Below are positions 1 through 8,625 of a stretch of 64,000 bases of DNA, in pieces (the first letter of the stretch is position 1; each line of letters begins with the position of its first letter). The notes under the pieces are model-generated. The model was given only the letters and a program-made list of their open reading frames with translations, did no database searches and was not told where the DNA came from. Position numbers and translations under genes: made by a program. Source of the stretch: Dehalococcoidia bacterium (lineage in GTDB: Bacteria; Chloroflexota; Dehalococcoidia; Tepidiformales; Tepidiformaceae); contig PQAO01000012.1 in assembly GCA_003104995.1 (NCBI GenBank), positions 103,307 through 167,306 of the forward strand, written 5' to 3'.

Positions 1-328
1 GGCTGACCGGGTTCGAGAGGAGCAGGCCCATCGTTCCGTCGCGTTCTTCACCGGCGATCGCCGCGGCGCCTCTCGCGATCGCAACGCCGGCGATCGTCAG
101 GGCGCCCATGAAGCTGTAACCGGCCCCGTACGCCAAAGCCGCGGCATCCTCGACATCACCAAGGCCCATGAAATCCCGGAGATCCCTGGGCAGGTCCCGG
201 TAGACGGAGAGATCGAGGTCGCGGTAGACGAACATGGCGAAGACGAGGAACCCGCCAAGCACCACGGCTGCCAGGGCCGGAGCCAGCCACCCGTCCCGGA
301 CCGCTTTCGTGAATACGGTGTTCAGCAT
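1..328 (-). CDS. ABC-2 type exporter permease, N-terminal part (runs off window)
   Basis: The first 109 codons of a membrane permease read leftwards out of the window. Two membrane segments are visible (about residues 14-35 and 63-86). They are followed by an E-E-R-D-G-T-x-G-L-L-L-S-N-P run (residues 94-107) typical of ABC-2 permeases. The ATG shares one base with the TGA of the ATPase gene upstream, so the two are translationally coupled and should form one exporter. The substrate cannot be read from the sequence. The C-terminal part lies outside the window. Confidence 0.85.
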   Translation of the reverse strand, partial: MLNTVFTKAVRDGWLAPALAAVVLGGFLVFAMFVYRDLDLSVYRDLPRDLRDFMGLGDVEDAAALAYGAGYSFMGALTIAGVAIARGAAAIAGEERDGTMGLLLSNPVS

Positions 329-1257
329 CACTCGGGCGGCCCACCGGTTACCGGGCCCGGAGCCTCGTCGCGGTAGTACGCCAGGAAGATCTCTTCGAGG
401 TCGGCCTCCCGGGTGGTGATATCGAGGACATCGTGGCGGTCCACGATGGTCCGCAGGAGGGCGTCCATCGAACCGTCGAACGAGAGCACCACACGGTGGT
501 TCTCGACGGTCACTTCGCGGACCCCGGGGATGTCCCTGAACGTAGCAGCATCCACCGCCGATTCGAATTCGAGCTCGACCCGCCGTATCGCCTTCGAGCG
601 AAGATCGGCCAGTGCCTCGACGGCGGCGAGGCGGCCATGCCGGATGATGCCGACGCGGTCGGCCACGCGCTGAACCTCGGAAAGCGTGTGGCTGGAGAGG
701 AAGACCGTCCGCCCCTCCGCTGCTATCTCGCGGATCATCGCCTGGAGCTCGCGCTGCACCAATGGGTCGAGGCCCGTGCTGGGTTCGTCCATGATCAAGA
801 GTTGCGGCCGGTTCATCAGTGCCTGGATGAGGCCAACCTTTTGCCGGTTGCCCGACGAGAGGTTGCCGACCTTTCGGGAGAGATCGGAGTTGAGCCGCTC
901 CGCCAGCTCATCGACGTATTCCCAGCTCACTCCGCCGCGCAAGTTGGCGAAGTACGTCAAGGTGTCGCGACCGGTGAGGTTGGGGTACAGGGCAAGGTCG
1001 CCTGGGAGGTAACCGATGTGCCGGCGGATCTCGACGGACTGCTCGTGGGTGTCCATACCGAGGATGGAGGCTCGGCCGGAGGTGGGCCTGATCTCGTCCA
1101 GGAGGGTGCGAATGGCCGTGGTCTTGCCGGCGCCATTCGGGCCGAGGAAGCCGAAAACTTCGCCGGGCCAAACCTCCAGGTTGAGATCGACGAGCGCTTC
1201 GACGTCAGCGTAGTGCTTGGTCAGATTCTGAGTGTGGATGGCAGCGCTACGGGACAT
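328..1257 (-). CDS. ABC transporter ATP-binding protein (exporter type)
   Basis: Cytoplasmic ATPase of about 309 residues that should energise the coupled ABC-2 permease. Counting from the ATG at 1257, Walker A (GPNGAGKT) is at residues 39-46, the signature (LSSGN) at 133-137, Walker B with the catalytic Glu (LLIMDEP) at 153-159 and the switch His (SSH) near 188. The last ~100 residues form the extra C-terminal domain common in drug/antibiotic ATPases of this class. A GAGAAG Shine-Dalgarno precedes the ATG at 1257; a TTG six codons further upstream is less likely. The cargo (drug, lipid or peptide) cannot be assigned. Confidence 0.93.
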   Translation of the reverse strand: MSRSAAIHTQNLTKHYADVEALVDLNLEVWPGEVFGFLGPNGAGKTTAIRTLLDEIRPTSGRASILGMDTHEQSVEIRRHIGYLPGDLALYPNLTGRDTLTYFANLRGGVSWEYVDELAERLNSDLSRKVGNLSSGNRQKVGLIQALMNRPQLLIMDEPSTGLDPLVQRELQAMIREIAAEGRTVFLSSHTLSEVQRVADRVGIIRHGRLAAVEALADLRSKAIRRVELEFESAVDAATFRDIPGVREVTVENHRVVLSFDGSMDALLRTIVDRHDVLDITTREADLEEIFLAYYRDEAPGPVTGGPPE

Positions 1258-1640
1258 TGGCTTCTCGCGGACCAAGAGCAGTCCTGGTCAGTGTAGGTGC
1301 CCGGCACTTCGCCTGGGAAAACGTCCTCGGCGGGCGGGGGAGGCGGGAACTGCGGCGGCGCGAGCGTACGGTTGAGGTCTGAAGGAGTCCTGCGGGTGGC
1401 GGCTCGTTTCGGACCACTTGACCCGGGCGGGACTGGACATCCGCCCCTTGCAAGGAACGCCGGAGGAGTGAAGGTTGTAAGATTCGCCGAAAGGCTGGCG
1501 CACGCCACATCGCCCGAACGGGGGCTCGGTGGATATCGTGAGTGTCCGCCCGGCTCCGGGAGCACCTGAGGCCCGGCCGGCAGAACTCACGATCCCGTTA
1601 ATCGCACTGGCCGGGCAGCCTGATGCCCAGGAGTTTGACG
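1258..1640. other. Divergent intergenic region
   Basis: 383 bp between the leftward ATPase gene and the rightward oxidoreductase gene. It must hold promoters for both, but I could not pick a convincing -35/-10 pair. A 6-bp inverted repeat (GGGCGG 1425-1430, CCGCCC 1441-1446) is the only structure I noticed. No coding frame in it looks real. Confidence 0.5.
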
Positions 1641-2729
1641 ATGTACACGGAGCACATATCCAAGTTCCCTGAGCTGGGCTTCTACGGACTGCCCGGGCAC
1701 ACCCGTTCACCGCGTGACCTCCTACGCCAGGTTCGGGACGCAGAGGAACTGGGCATCGGCAACGTGATGCTATCCGAGCGCCTCGATTACAAGGAGATCT
1801 CTGCCATCTGCGGCGCTGCAGCCGCCGTAACGGAGTCGATCTATATCGGCACGTCGGGGACCAACCTCAACACACGCCACCCGATGATCACGGCGGCGAT
1901 GTCCACAACGCTGAATCGGTTGTCAGAAGGCCGCTTCGCTCTCGGCCTGGCTAAGGGAAGTGCCCTGCGCTGGAAGGCGCTGGGACTGGCGCAACCCACG
2001 TACAAGCGAGAAGAGGAATTCATCGCTCTCATGCGGCGGTTCTGGAAGGGCGAGACGATCTCGGGCTACAGGGGCGCGCTTGGTTCGTACCAACGCATGG
2101 GGCTCGCTCCGTACGTGGACGAAGATATCCCGGTACTTTATGTCGGCTTTGGCCCGAAGAGCCTTGAGCACGCCGGGCGGGTCTATGACGGTGCCCATTT
2201 GCATACGTTCATGAGCGACCAGGCATTAGCCAACGCGGTAGGGCAGGTCCGGGCTGGAGAAGTGAGCGCAGGCCGGAAGCCAGGAACTGTCAAGGTATGG
2301 TCCGTACTCGCGACGGCGTGCGACGTGTCTGAGGAGAAGTATCTGAAGTATATCGTGGCCCGGCTCGCTACCTACCTTCAGATACCCGGGTACGGAGACA
2401 AGCTGGTCGAGATCAACGGCTGGAATCCCGATACGTTACGTAGTTTCCGCAGCCACACCGCGGTTACCTCGGTCGGCGGTGCAATCGATAGTGTGGCGAC
2501 CACGGCTCAAATCGCGGCTATCGCCAAGCTGATTCCCGAGGAATGGCGGCCGGCCGCCGTCGGCTCGGCCAAGGAGTGCGCCCAACGCTGGGTGGACCAA
2601 TTCAATGCGGGGGCCGATGGAGTGATCATCCACGCGAGCACACCGGACGAGTTCGCCCCTGTACTCGTTGAGTATGAAAAGCTGCGTCCGACCGAGTTGT
2701 TTGTGGGCCGGACCAACCGGCCTGGCTAA
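1641..2729 (+). CDS. LLM-class (luciferase-like) probable F420-dependent oxidoreductase
   Basis: Predicted flavin/F420-dependent TIM-barrel oxidoreductase of 362 residues. Visible hallmarks are the N-terminal barrel strand with A-E-E-L-G-I-G-N-V-M-L-S-E-R, the H-P-M-I-T-A-A-x-x-x-T-L-N-R-L-S-E-G-R-F helix-loop and the G-L-A-K-G turn that contacts the cofactor phosphate in this superfamily. Later R-F-W-K-G-E-T and P-V-L-Y-V-G-F-G-P-K-S motifs are also typical. An upstream ATG at 1623 exists, but AGGAG at about 1629-1633 lies 7 bases before the ATG at 1641, so translation probably begins there. Whether it uses F420 or FMN, and its substrate, are inference only. It is flanked by unrelated genes. 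Confidence 0.85.
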   Translation: MYTEHISKFPELGFYGLPGHTRSPRDLLRQVRDAEELGIGNVMLSERLDYKEISAICGAAAAVTESIYIGTSGTNLNTRHPMITAAMSTTLNRLSEGRFALGLAKGSALRWKALGLAQPTYKREEEFIALMRRFWKGETISGYRGALGSYQRMGLAPYVDEDIPVLYVGFGPKSLEHAGRVYDGAHLHTFMSDQALANAVGQVRAGEVSAGRKPGTVKVWSVLATACDVSEEKYLKYIVARLATYLQIPGYGDKLVEINGWNPDTLRSFRSHTAVTSVGGAIDSVATTAQIAAIAKLIPEEWRPAAVGSAKECAQRWVDQFNAGADGVIIHASTPDEFAPVLVEYEKLRPTELFVGRTNRPG

Positions 2730-2761
2730 CGCGGATACAACGTAGTCCGCGGGAACCTGGC

Positions 2762-2786
2762 CAGGGGTAGCCGTGCGCTGCCCCTG
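2762..2786. terminator. Hairpin between convergent genes
   Basis: CAGGGG-T-AGC, a 5-base loop and GCT-G-CCCCTG form a 9-bp stem with one mismatch. It sits 30 bases after the oxidoreductase stop and before the end of the convergent hotdog gene. There is no T-run, so termination is inferred from position and stem only. Confidence 0.35.
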
Positions 2787-2904
2787 CCCTGATTTCGCAA
2801 GTGAGGTAGCGGCGCTGACGGCGGCGATGAGCCGTTCGCTGACGGTAGTAGTGGGAGCTGCGGCGGCGGCTGGACTTGCCTGGCGCGGCGGCGAGTGCCG
2901 GCGG

Positions 2905-3804
2905 CTACTGTTGGCGCAGCTCCGGGTAGAGCGGGCTCGAAGCCTTCATCCAGCGGAGCAGCATGCGCATTTCGGCGATACGCTTGCCGGAGTCATCGTC
3001 GAGGCCGGTTTCGAACCACATATACTCGGTCTTGGGGCTCTGGCCGACGGCGATGACTTCGCCGGTGCAGGTGTACTCCTGGCCGACCATGACGGGGCCG
3101 TTGATGTTGCGCAGTTCGATGGCGCCGAAGAGGCCGACCGCCTGGCCGATACCGCCGCGGAGGGTCTGGACGCTCTTCGCATAGAGCATCTGGACCATGG
3201 GAGCAGGCATGACGACGGGTCCGCCCCAGGGCGAATCACCGGTGTACCAGTCCATGGGCTCGGTGGTGACGTTGAGGCGTTGAACCTGCTGATCGAGGGA
3301 GGTACTGACGCGCACGGGCTCGAACTTGCGGCCCGCTTCGACGCCTGCGAGGAGGCGCAGTTCGCCGGGTTCGAAACGATCCAGCGGGCGGGCCTGGAGG
3401 GCGGTCGGGACGCCGGGGTCGCCGATCGAGAGAGTGCCCTGGGCGACCTGCATGCCGTCTTCGCGGAGGACCCAGGCGTCGACCTGGGCGTCAACTGCAC
3501 CTGCCGGGGGCTCTTTCAGGTAGGCGCGGACCGCCTCGCGGTCGGTGGTGGCGTTCAGGAAGTACATGGAGATGGTGCCGTGTTCGAACCAGCGCTGGCC
3601 GAAGGCGTGAACGGCAAGTGGCGGGAAGAGCTCGAGGTGGATGGAGCCGGCGACCGTGCCACCGCGGAAGCCGAGCTTCGAAGCCGTGGCGTCGTCGTGG
3701 ATGCTGCCCTTCGCGGTGGCGGAGTTGTTGACCGAGCGGCGCAGCGGCCCGGTGATGACACCTTCGCTGAGGGTGATGCCGCTGGCGGCTTCCTGCGTAG
3801 TCAT
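2905..3804 (-). CDS. Hotdog-fold (MaoC/FAS1-dehydratase-like) protein
   Basis: 299 residues, the length of a double-hotdog acyl-CoA hydratase or dehydratase. The segment at about residues 45-60 (GFRGGTVAGSIHLELF) matches the helix-entry loop of MaoC-type hotdog domains. It is followed by W-F-E-H-G-T-I-S-M-Y-F-L-N, a typical long central strand. The usual D-x-N-P-x-H catalytic motif is not obvious, so activity on acyl-CoA is uncertain. AGAGG lies 8 bases before the ATG. It stands alone between the oxidoreductase (convergent) and moaA (downstream, 66-bp gap). It could also be a non-catalytic thioester-binding protein. Confidence 0.55.
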   Translation of the reverse strand: MTTQEAASGITLSEGVITGPLRRSVNNSATAKGSIHDDATASKLGFRGGTVAGSIHLELFPPLAVHAFGQRWFEHGTISMYFLNATTDREAVRAYLKEPPAGAVDAQVDAWVLREDGMQVAQGTLSIGDPGVPTALQARPLDRFEPGELRLLAGVEAGRKFEPVRVSTSLDQQVQRLNVTTEPMDWYTGDSPWGGPVVMPAPMVQMLYAKSVQTLRGGIGQAVGLFGAIELRNINGPVMVGQEYTCTGEVIAVGQSPKTEYMWFETGLDDDSGKRIAEMRMLLRWMKASSPLYPELRQQ

Positions 3805-3870
3805 GGGTGTACCTCTCGTGCGTTGTCTTGCGGGGGAGGGTACTCCTGAGCCACGCGCCTGAGAAGCCTG

Positions 3871-4878
3871 TCAGCCGCCGATGTGGGACATCTCGACCTT
3901 GCGCAGGCCGGCCGTGTGGTCCGAGCGAACCTCGGAGTAGCGGTCGTTGCGGACGCGCCAGACGGAGCCGAGAAATTCGGAGATCTCGTCATCGGAGGAC
4001 CCGTTGCGGAGGAGGGAGCGGAAGTCGTGGCCCCGGGTGCCGAAGAGGCAGGTGTAGAGCTCACCTTCAGGAGAAAGGCGAGCACGGGTGCAATCGCCAC
4101 AGAAGGGTTCGGTGATCGAGGTGATAAGGCCGATTTCGCCGGAGCCATCACGGTAACGCCAGCGCCTGGCGACCTCGCCGCGGTAGTTGGGCTCAGCGGG
4201 CTCGATCGGGAGCTCGGCGTCGATGCGGGCCACGATTTCGTGGGCGGGGACAACATGTTGCATCTGCCAGCCGTTGGTCGCTCCCACATCCATGAACTCG
4301 ATGAAGCGGACGATGATGCCGGTGCCTTTGAAGTGGCGGGCGAGGTCGACGATGGTGTGGTCGTTGACGCCGCGCTTAACGACCGCGTTGACCTTGATGG
4401 GGGCAAGTCCGGCCTGGCGGGCGGCCTCGATGCCATCGAGGACGACGGAGGGCGGGACACCGACATCGTTCATGGATTTGAAGATCGCTTCGTCGAGCGA
4501 ATCGAGGGAGACGGTGATGCGGTGCAGGCCGGCGTCGTGGAGGCGCTGGGCCTGGGCGCGAAGGAGCGAGCCGTTGGTGGTGAGGGTCAGGTCCTTGAGG
4601 CCGGGGGTTTCGCGAAGGAGGGCGATGAGCTGGGGGAGGTCGCGGCGGACGAGCGGTTCGCCTCCGGTGAGGCGGATCTTCTCGACGCCGTGTTCGACGA
4701 AGATGCGGGCAAGGCGGCCGATCTCCTCGTAGGTCAGCAGTTCGGTTCGCTGGAGGAACTGGTATTCGGGGCCGAAGACTTCGCGCGGCATGCAGTAGGT
4801 GCAGCGGAAGTTGCACCGGTCGGTGACCGAGATGCGGAGATCGCGAAGCGGGCGGCCGAGGGCATCAATGAAGGCCAT
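3871..4878 (-). CDS. moaA: GTP 3',8-cyclase (molybdenum cofactor biosynthesis)
   Basis: Radical-SAM enzyme that converts GTP to the cyclic precursor of pyranopterin with MoaC. The N-terminal SAM cluster cysteines are C22, C26 and C29 (CNFRCTYC), and GGEP is at residues 72-75. The second, GTP-binding cluster uses C260, C263 and C277. The chain of 335 residues ends in -HIGG, keeping the terminal Gly-Gly needed by the family. The ATG has no Shine-Dalgarno; TAAGCT ends exactly 6 bases upstream, suggesting a leaderless message. No other moa/moe gene is nearby. Confidence 0.97.
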   Translation of the reverse strand: MAFIDALGRPLRDLRISVTDRCNFRCTYCMPREVFGPEYQFLQRTELLTYEEIGRLARIFVEHGVEKIRLTGGEPLVRRDLPQLIALLRETPGLKDLTLTTNGSLLRAQAQRLHDAGLHRITVSLDSLDEAIFKSMNDVGVPPSVVLDGIEAARQAGLAPIKVNAVVKRGVNDHTIVDLARHFKGTGIIVRFIEFMDVGATNGWQMQHVVPAHEIVARIDAELPIEPAEPNYRGEVARRWRYRDGSGEIGLITSITEPFCGDCTRARLSPEGELYTCLFGTRGHDFRSLLRNGSSDDEISEFLGSVWRVRNDRYSEVRSDHTAGLRKVEMSHIGG

Positions 4879-4884
4879 GGGACT

Positions 4885-4890
4885 AGCTTA
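4885..4890 (-). promoter_or_regulatory. -10-like box of moaA (leaderless)
   Basis: TAAGCT on the minus strand, followed by 6 bases (AGTCCC) and the ATG of moaA. Confidence 0.45.
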
Positions 4891-4909
4891 GCGGATTGGC
4901 GGGGGGTGT

Positions 4910-4927
4910 ACCTGCGCTAGCGCAGGT
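4910..4927 (-). terminator. Perfect palindrome after merR-family gene
   Basis: ACCTGCGCTAGCGCAGGT is an 18-base perfect palindrome immediately after the merR-family stop codon and before moaA. It probably ends that transcript or separates the two genes. There is no T-tract on the minus strand. Confidence 0.4.
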
Positions 4928-4928
4928 T

Positions 4929-5411
4929 TCAGGAGGAGGCGGCTGCGGGCGCCGGTTCGCCGGAGGCCTCGGCCCAGCGAGCGAGCATCTCGTCGTGCTT
5001 CTTCACACGATCCGCCAGGACCTTTCGCATGGAGGCCATGCGCTCCATCTTCTGGTCGATCATCTCCATCTGATGGAGGGTGACCTCGCGAGCGCGGCGG
5101 ATCTGGGCGGCTTTTTCGGCGGCATCGGCGTCGGTGCGCCAGCCGGCCTTGATCTGGAGGCGGACATCCTCAGCTTCGAGCATCTCCTTGATTTCGGCGA
5201 GGGAGAACCCGAGGAGGTCCTTGAGTTCGCGAATGCGATCGACTCGCTCCATGTCCTCGGCCGAGTAGAGGCGGAAGCCGCCGTCCATCCGGGTCGGGGT
5301 CTTGAGCAGGCCCTTCTCCTCGTAATACCGAAGCGTGCGCTGGGTAAGCTGCGCTCGATCGGCAGCTTCACCAATTTGGAGGTAGCGTTCGGGCGCGGGT
5401 GCGTCTTCCAT
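4929..5411 (-). CDS. MerR-family transcriptional regulator
   Basis: 160 residues. The N-terminal winged helix-turn-helix is clear: Y-L-Q-I-G-E-A-A-D-R-A (residues 10-20), then T-L-R-Y-Y-E-E-K-G-L-L (26-36) and R-L-Y-S (47-50). A long heptad-rich helix (about 75-140) forms the dimer coiled coil. No cysteine pair or drug-binding domain follows, so the inducer is unknown. The ATG at 5411 is chosen because the MerR motif begins just after it; an open frame continues upstream only as antisense to DUF4838. A promoter with an inverted repeat lies directly before the start, which suggests autoregulation. Confidence 0.9.
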   Translation of the reverse strand: MEDAPAPERYLQIGEAADRAQLTQRTLRYYEEKGLLKTPTRMDGGFRLYSAEDMERVDRIRELKDLLGFSLAEIKEMLEAEDVRLQIKAGWRTDADAAEKAAQIRRAREVTLHQMEMIDQKMERMASMRKVLADRVKKHDEMLARWAEASGEPAPAAASS

Positions 5412-5422
5412 GTCTAGACCGT

Positions 5423-5450
5423 AGTCTAACAACGTTAACGCGCACGTCAA
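5423..5450 (-). promoter_or_regulatory. Promoter and inverted repeat of merR-family gene
   Basis: On the minus strand TTGACG (5450-5445) and TAGACT (5428-5423) are separated by 16 bases. The spacer holds CGTTAACG, a perfect 8-base palindrome. TAGAC-TACG-GTCTA overlaps the -10 side. The -35 overlaps the stop codon of the DUF4838 gene. Confidence 0.4.
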
Positions 5451-7321
5451 GGTACGGTTATTGCGCCGATCAGCGTCTCGATAGAGCCGGTGTGGTAACG
5501 GGCCGCGCGGAGCATGTTGGCCGCAAGGTTGGCGTGGGCCGGAGTGAGGTGGCGCTGGCACCAGTCTTCGGTTGCGCTGAGGGCGGTGCGCGCATCGGCG
5601 ATGGCGGCCAGGGCGCCGGCGCGGTCGCCGGCCAGGGCGGCATCCCAGGCGATGACGCGGTTGGCCAGGTGGGTGGCATAGGAGATCACGATCGCGAGCT
5701 CTTCGCGGGCGGCCATGCCCATGCCCGCGGGCGCCAGGGGGATCGACCGGGCCGCGCGGTGGAAGTGATCGAGGGCCCGTTCCATCTGCCGCCCCTTGGC
5801 GGCGAGGGCCTCGCGCGGCGTATCGGAGAAGTCGAGGATGTCGTGCCGGGGGATCTGCTGGAGTTCGCCAAGGTCGAGGAGCAGGCGGTAGCCATCTTCG
5901 AGGGCGAGGAAGGCCTGCTCGAAGGCGGGAGCATCGGATTCGAAGGCGGCCTCGCAGAAGGCGTGGAGGGCAGCGTTCGGGTCGGCCTGCGGGTCCCAGG
6001 CGGCGCGGGCAAACCACCAGGCGTGCCAGGCGGGGCCGGGCCACGGCCGGGGCGTGACCGCGAGATCTTCGATGGTGGTGACGCCGGCACCGGCGTAGGC
6101 ACGGAGGTCGGCCGGGAGGACCTCGAGATTCAGGGGCGCGAGCCAGCGGTAGAGGATCGCATCGCTGTAGTACTCGAAGACATGGACGCGCGAGGCATCG
6201 CCAAACGTCTTGCGCAGACCGAGGAAGGGCTGCCAGTGGCCGGAAGCGTTGTGGGGGCAGGCGGGGTCATCGATGGCAAACGCGTAGGAGCGTGGGCGGG
6301 GGGCATAGAGGGCGGCGACGTTCGGGGCCGGCACGACGGCTGCGGGGGGCTCGATGGTGTCGTGGTAGGCGAGGTGGGCGACGCTCGCGGCCGGAGCGAC
6401 CTCGGCGAGGACGTCCGCGAGGACGTTGGTGGCGCGAAGGGCCTGGTCCGATGGCGAGAGGCCGGCGCAGCGGTCGCACTCGCACCACCCGCCGCCGCGG
6501 ATGTCGTCGGCCCAGAGATGGTAGACATCGGCGCCCGGGAAGCGTTCGAAGAACGCGCGGGCGGCGCTCCGAAGGGCGGCGATCGCACCGTCGCTCGAAG
6601 TGCAGAGGTTGTAACGGGGATTGCGTTCGCCGTTGCGGAGCGGGAACCAGTCGGGGTGGCCGGCGAAGAGTTCGCGCGGGAGAAGCGAGGGGAGGTGGTG
6701 GCCACCGAACTGGATGGTCATGCCGTGATCGGAGGCTGCTGCCCGGATAGCGGGGCCGTCGGAGTCCCAGCGCTCGAACAGCCAGCCGCGTCCGTCGGCC
6801 GCGAGCTCGTCGTAGGTTGCGGGGCGAAGGGCGCCGGCACGGTCGAGGCGGCTGGGCGGCGTGTCGTGGAAGAAGATGTCGTTGAGGCGGTTGCGGCTGG
6901 CAAGCTGGAGCCATGCCGGCCAATCGTCGTGGAGGGCGTCGCAGCCGAGGATGAGGGTGCGGCGGGCGAAGGCAGGCGCATGTTCATGGACGCCGAGGGG
7001 GATAACCCGGCCGGGCGTGAATCGGGTGCCGTCGCCGCCCGGGGCGAGCCAGGAGAACCCGGCCTGTTCGAGCAGCCAGAACGCCCCGTTGAGCGCGCCC
7101 CGTGGGTTGGCCCCGGCGATCCGCACCTCGTTCGGGGCTACGGTAACGGTGAAGGCATCGCCCGGGCCGGCCGACGCGGAGAGGCGGATGACGCCGCGAG
7201 TGGCGGCTGCGGGGATGCGCGCGAGGTGGAGGCGAAGTTCGTGGGCGGCCTGATCGAGGGCATCGTGCCGGGCGGTGGTCTCGATGGTAAAGCCGGCGAG
7301 GGTGGCGGGGCTGAGGGTCAC
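5447..7321 (-). CDS. DUF4838-domain protein (glycoside-hydrolase-like)
   Basis: 624 residues without an evident signal peptide. The N-terminal ~110 residues resemble the alpha/beta domain found before GH20/GH67-like barrels (R-I-A-G-A-N-P-R-G-A-L-N-G-A-F-W-L-L-E). The middle carries W-A-D-D-I-R-G-G-G-W-C-E-C-D-R-C, the Cys-rich signature I associate with DUF4838. A predicted carbohydrate-active role is family inference; catalytic carboxylates are not assigned. The GTG at 7321 has TAGCAT exactly 6 bases upstream, pointing to a leaderless start. Its stop codon overlaps the promoter of the merR gene. Confidence 0.75.
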   Translation of the reverse strand: MTLSPATLAGFTIETTARHDALDQAAHELRLHLARIPAAATRGVIRLSASAGPGDAFTVTVAPNEVRIAGANPRGALNGAFWLLEQAGFSWLAPGGDGTRFTPGRVIPLGVHEHAPAFARRTLILGCDALHDDWPAWLQLASRNRLNDIFFHDTPPSRLDRAGALRPATYDELAADGRGWLFERWDSDGPAIRAAASDHGMTIQFGGHHLPSLLPRELFAGHPDWFPLRNGERNPRYNLCTSSDGAIAALRSAARAFFERFPGADVYHLWADDIRGGGWCECDRCAGLSPSDQALRATNVLADVLAEVAPAASVAHLAYHDTIEPPAAVVPAPNVAALYAPRPRSYAFAIDDPACPHNASGHWQPFLGLRKTFGDASRVHVFEYYSDAILYRWLAPLNLEVLPADLRAYAGAGVTTIEDLAVTPRPWPGPAWHAWWFARAAWDPQADPNAALHAFCEAAFESDAPAFEQAFLALEDGYRLLLDLGELQQIPRHDILDFSDTPREALAAKGRQMERALDHFHRAARSIPLAPAGMGMAAREELAIVISYATHLANRVIAWDAALAGDRAGALAAIADARTALSATEDWCQRHLTPAHANLAANMLRAARYHTGSIETLIGAITVP

Positions 7322-7327
7322 GGGCGG

Positions 7328-7333
7328 ATGCTA
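7328..7333 (-). promoter_or_regulatory. -10-like box of DUF4838 gene (leaderless)
   Basis: TAGCAT, then CCGCCC, then the GTG start at 7321. Confidence 0.4.
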
Positions 7334-7376
7334 CCGGCGGGGGCGGGACGATTCCAGAGCGGAGGAGCGGCGGACT

Positions 7377-7973
7377 TCAGGATGCCTCGCCTTCGCCGGA
7401 CATGAGCGAGGCGACAAACTGGCGGACGAACGCCTGCTGGGGCGGGGTAAGGTCACGGAACCGGAGGTGGAGGACGGTCTGGCCCGTCTCGCCGGGCGTC
7501 GCGCGGACGAGTTCGCATGGGACCATGGCGGAGTACCCGCCGTTCCAGAGGCCGACATCGAGCTGGCTGCCTCCGGGCCGAGACTCGACGGCGACGGCGA
7601 GTCCACCGAGGGAGATATCGACGAGGCGGCCGGGCTGGCGCGAAGTACCGAGCACGGAGCGGACTTCGGCCTGGAGGTCGGTCTGGAAACGGCGGTCCTT
7701 GCGAAAGTCGAGGGGACGCCAGTGCGTCGTGATGCGGAAGGCGGCGACATCGGTCTTGGCGGCCACGAACGAACAAATGGCGAAGGTGCGCGAACCCGGG
7801 ACGCCGAGGATGAGCATGTAGGGGAAGTCCGCGTCCCAGGCCGCGGGGGGAGCGTTAACGCGGGCCGCGATCGAGTCTTCGCGGGAGACGACAACGGAGG
7901 CAGTCCACTGCTGCGGTGGGGAGGAGCGCCGGACGACGGTGAGCGCGGTGCCGGGCGCGACGATGGTGGCCAT
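7377..7973 (-). CDS. PilZ-domain protein (predicted c-di-GMP receptor)
   Basis: 198 residues. The C-terminal half shows the two c-di-GMP-binding signatures of PilZ domains: an Arg-rich K-D-R-R-F-Q-T stretch and, about 25 residues later, D-I-S-L-G-G (D/NxSxxG). An N-terminal YcgR-N-like beta domain is plausible. The ATG at 7973 is preferred over an upstream TTG because TACCCT lies exactly 6 bases before it. No flagellar or pilus gene is nearby, so the output is unknown. Confidence 0.82.
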   Translation of the reverse strand: MATIVAPGTALTVVRRSSPPQQWTASVVVSREDSIAARVNAPPAAWDADFPYMLILGVPGSRTFAICSFVAAKTDVAAFRITTHWRPLDFRKDRRFQTDLQAEVRSVLGTSRQPGRLVDISLGGLAVAVESRPGGSQLDVGLWNGGYSAMVPCELVRATPGETGQTVLHLRFRDLTPPQQAFVRQFVASLMSGEGEAS

Positions 7974-7979
7974 GTATTG

Positions 7980-7985
7980 AGGGTA
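7980..7985 (-). promoter_or_regulatory. -10-like box of PilZ gene (leaderless)
   Basis: TACCCT, then CAATAC, then ATG at 7973. It decides the start codon. Confidence 0.45.
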
Positions 7986-8046
7986 TCGGCAAGCGAGACG
8001 CAAACCTGATGGGAGGACGGGGCGTTGCCATGAGGAGGCGGGCGAA

Positions 8047-8052
8047 TAGGAT
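8047..8052 (+). promoter_or_regulatory. -10-like box of rimI-like gene (leaderless)
   Basis: TAGGAT followed by GGGAGG and the ATG at 8059. The purine run touches the ATG, too close to act as a Shine-Dalgarno. Confidence 0.45.
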
Positions 8053-8058
8053 GGGAGG

Positions 8059-8625
8059 ATGGGGAATACGGAACCACCATGTGAGGCGCCGCGACTCCGG
8101 AGGATGAGCCCGGAAGACGTCCCGATAGTGATGGCGGTCGAGCAGGCTGCCTACTCCGGGGGATGGCCGGTGACGGCGTTTGAGCGCGAGCTCACCGGCA
8201 ACGGGATGGCGCGCTACATCGTGCTGGAAGGAACCGGCGGAGGCATCAAGGGGTTCGCGGGCCTGTGGCTGATGGTGGATGAGGCCCACGTGGTGACGGT
8301 TGCCGTACTGCCAGAGGAGCGGCGGCAAGGGTTGGGGCGCCTGCTGGTCCACGGGCTGGTGGAGCTGGCGATTGAGCACGGGATGTCGGTGGCGACGCTG
8401 GAAGTGCGCCAATCGAATGAGGCGGCGCGAGCGCTCTACCGGGAGTACGGGTTCTACGAGGTGGGCGAACGCAAGCGGTACTACTCGGACAACCGTGAGA
8501 ACGCGGTCATCATGACGACGGAGGAGCTGAGAAGTCCCGCGTACCAGCGGCGGCTGGAGGGGCTCGCGACAGAGCTCAGGCGGCGGTTCCCGGGTATCGA
8601 ATTCGGCGATCTATCAGACGAGTGA
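8059..8625 (+). CDS. rimI: RimI-type GNAT N-acetyltransferase
   Basis: 188-residue GNAT enzyme that would acetylate a protein N-terminus (ribosomal protein S18 for true RimI). The acetyl-CoA loop R-R-Q-G-L-G-R-L-L (Q/RxxGxG/A) and the later S-N-E-A-A-R-A-L-Y-R-E-Y-G-F-Y-E-V-G motif are both intact. RimI members usually end near 150-160 residues, and here about 30 extra C-terminal residues follow. Usual partners tsaB/tsaD are absent. Its last 12 bases overlap the end of the convergent unknown gene. Confidence 0.85.
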   Translation: MGNTEPPCEAPRLRRMSPEDVPIVMAVEQAAYSGGWPVTAFERELTGNGMARYIVLEGTGGGIKGFAGLWLMVDEAHVVTVAVLPEERRQGLGRLLVHGLVELAIEHGMSVATLEVRQSNEAARALYREYGFYEVGERKRYYSDNRENAVIMTTEELRSPAYQRRLEGLATELRRRFPGIEFGDLSDE

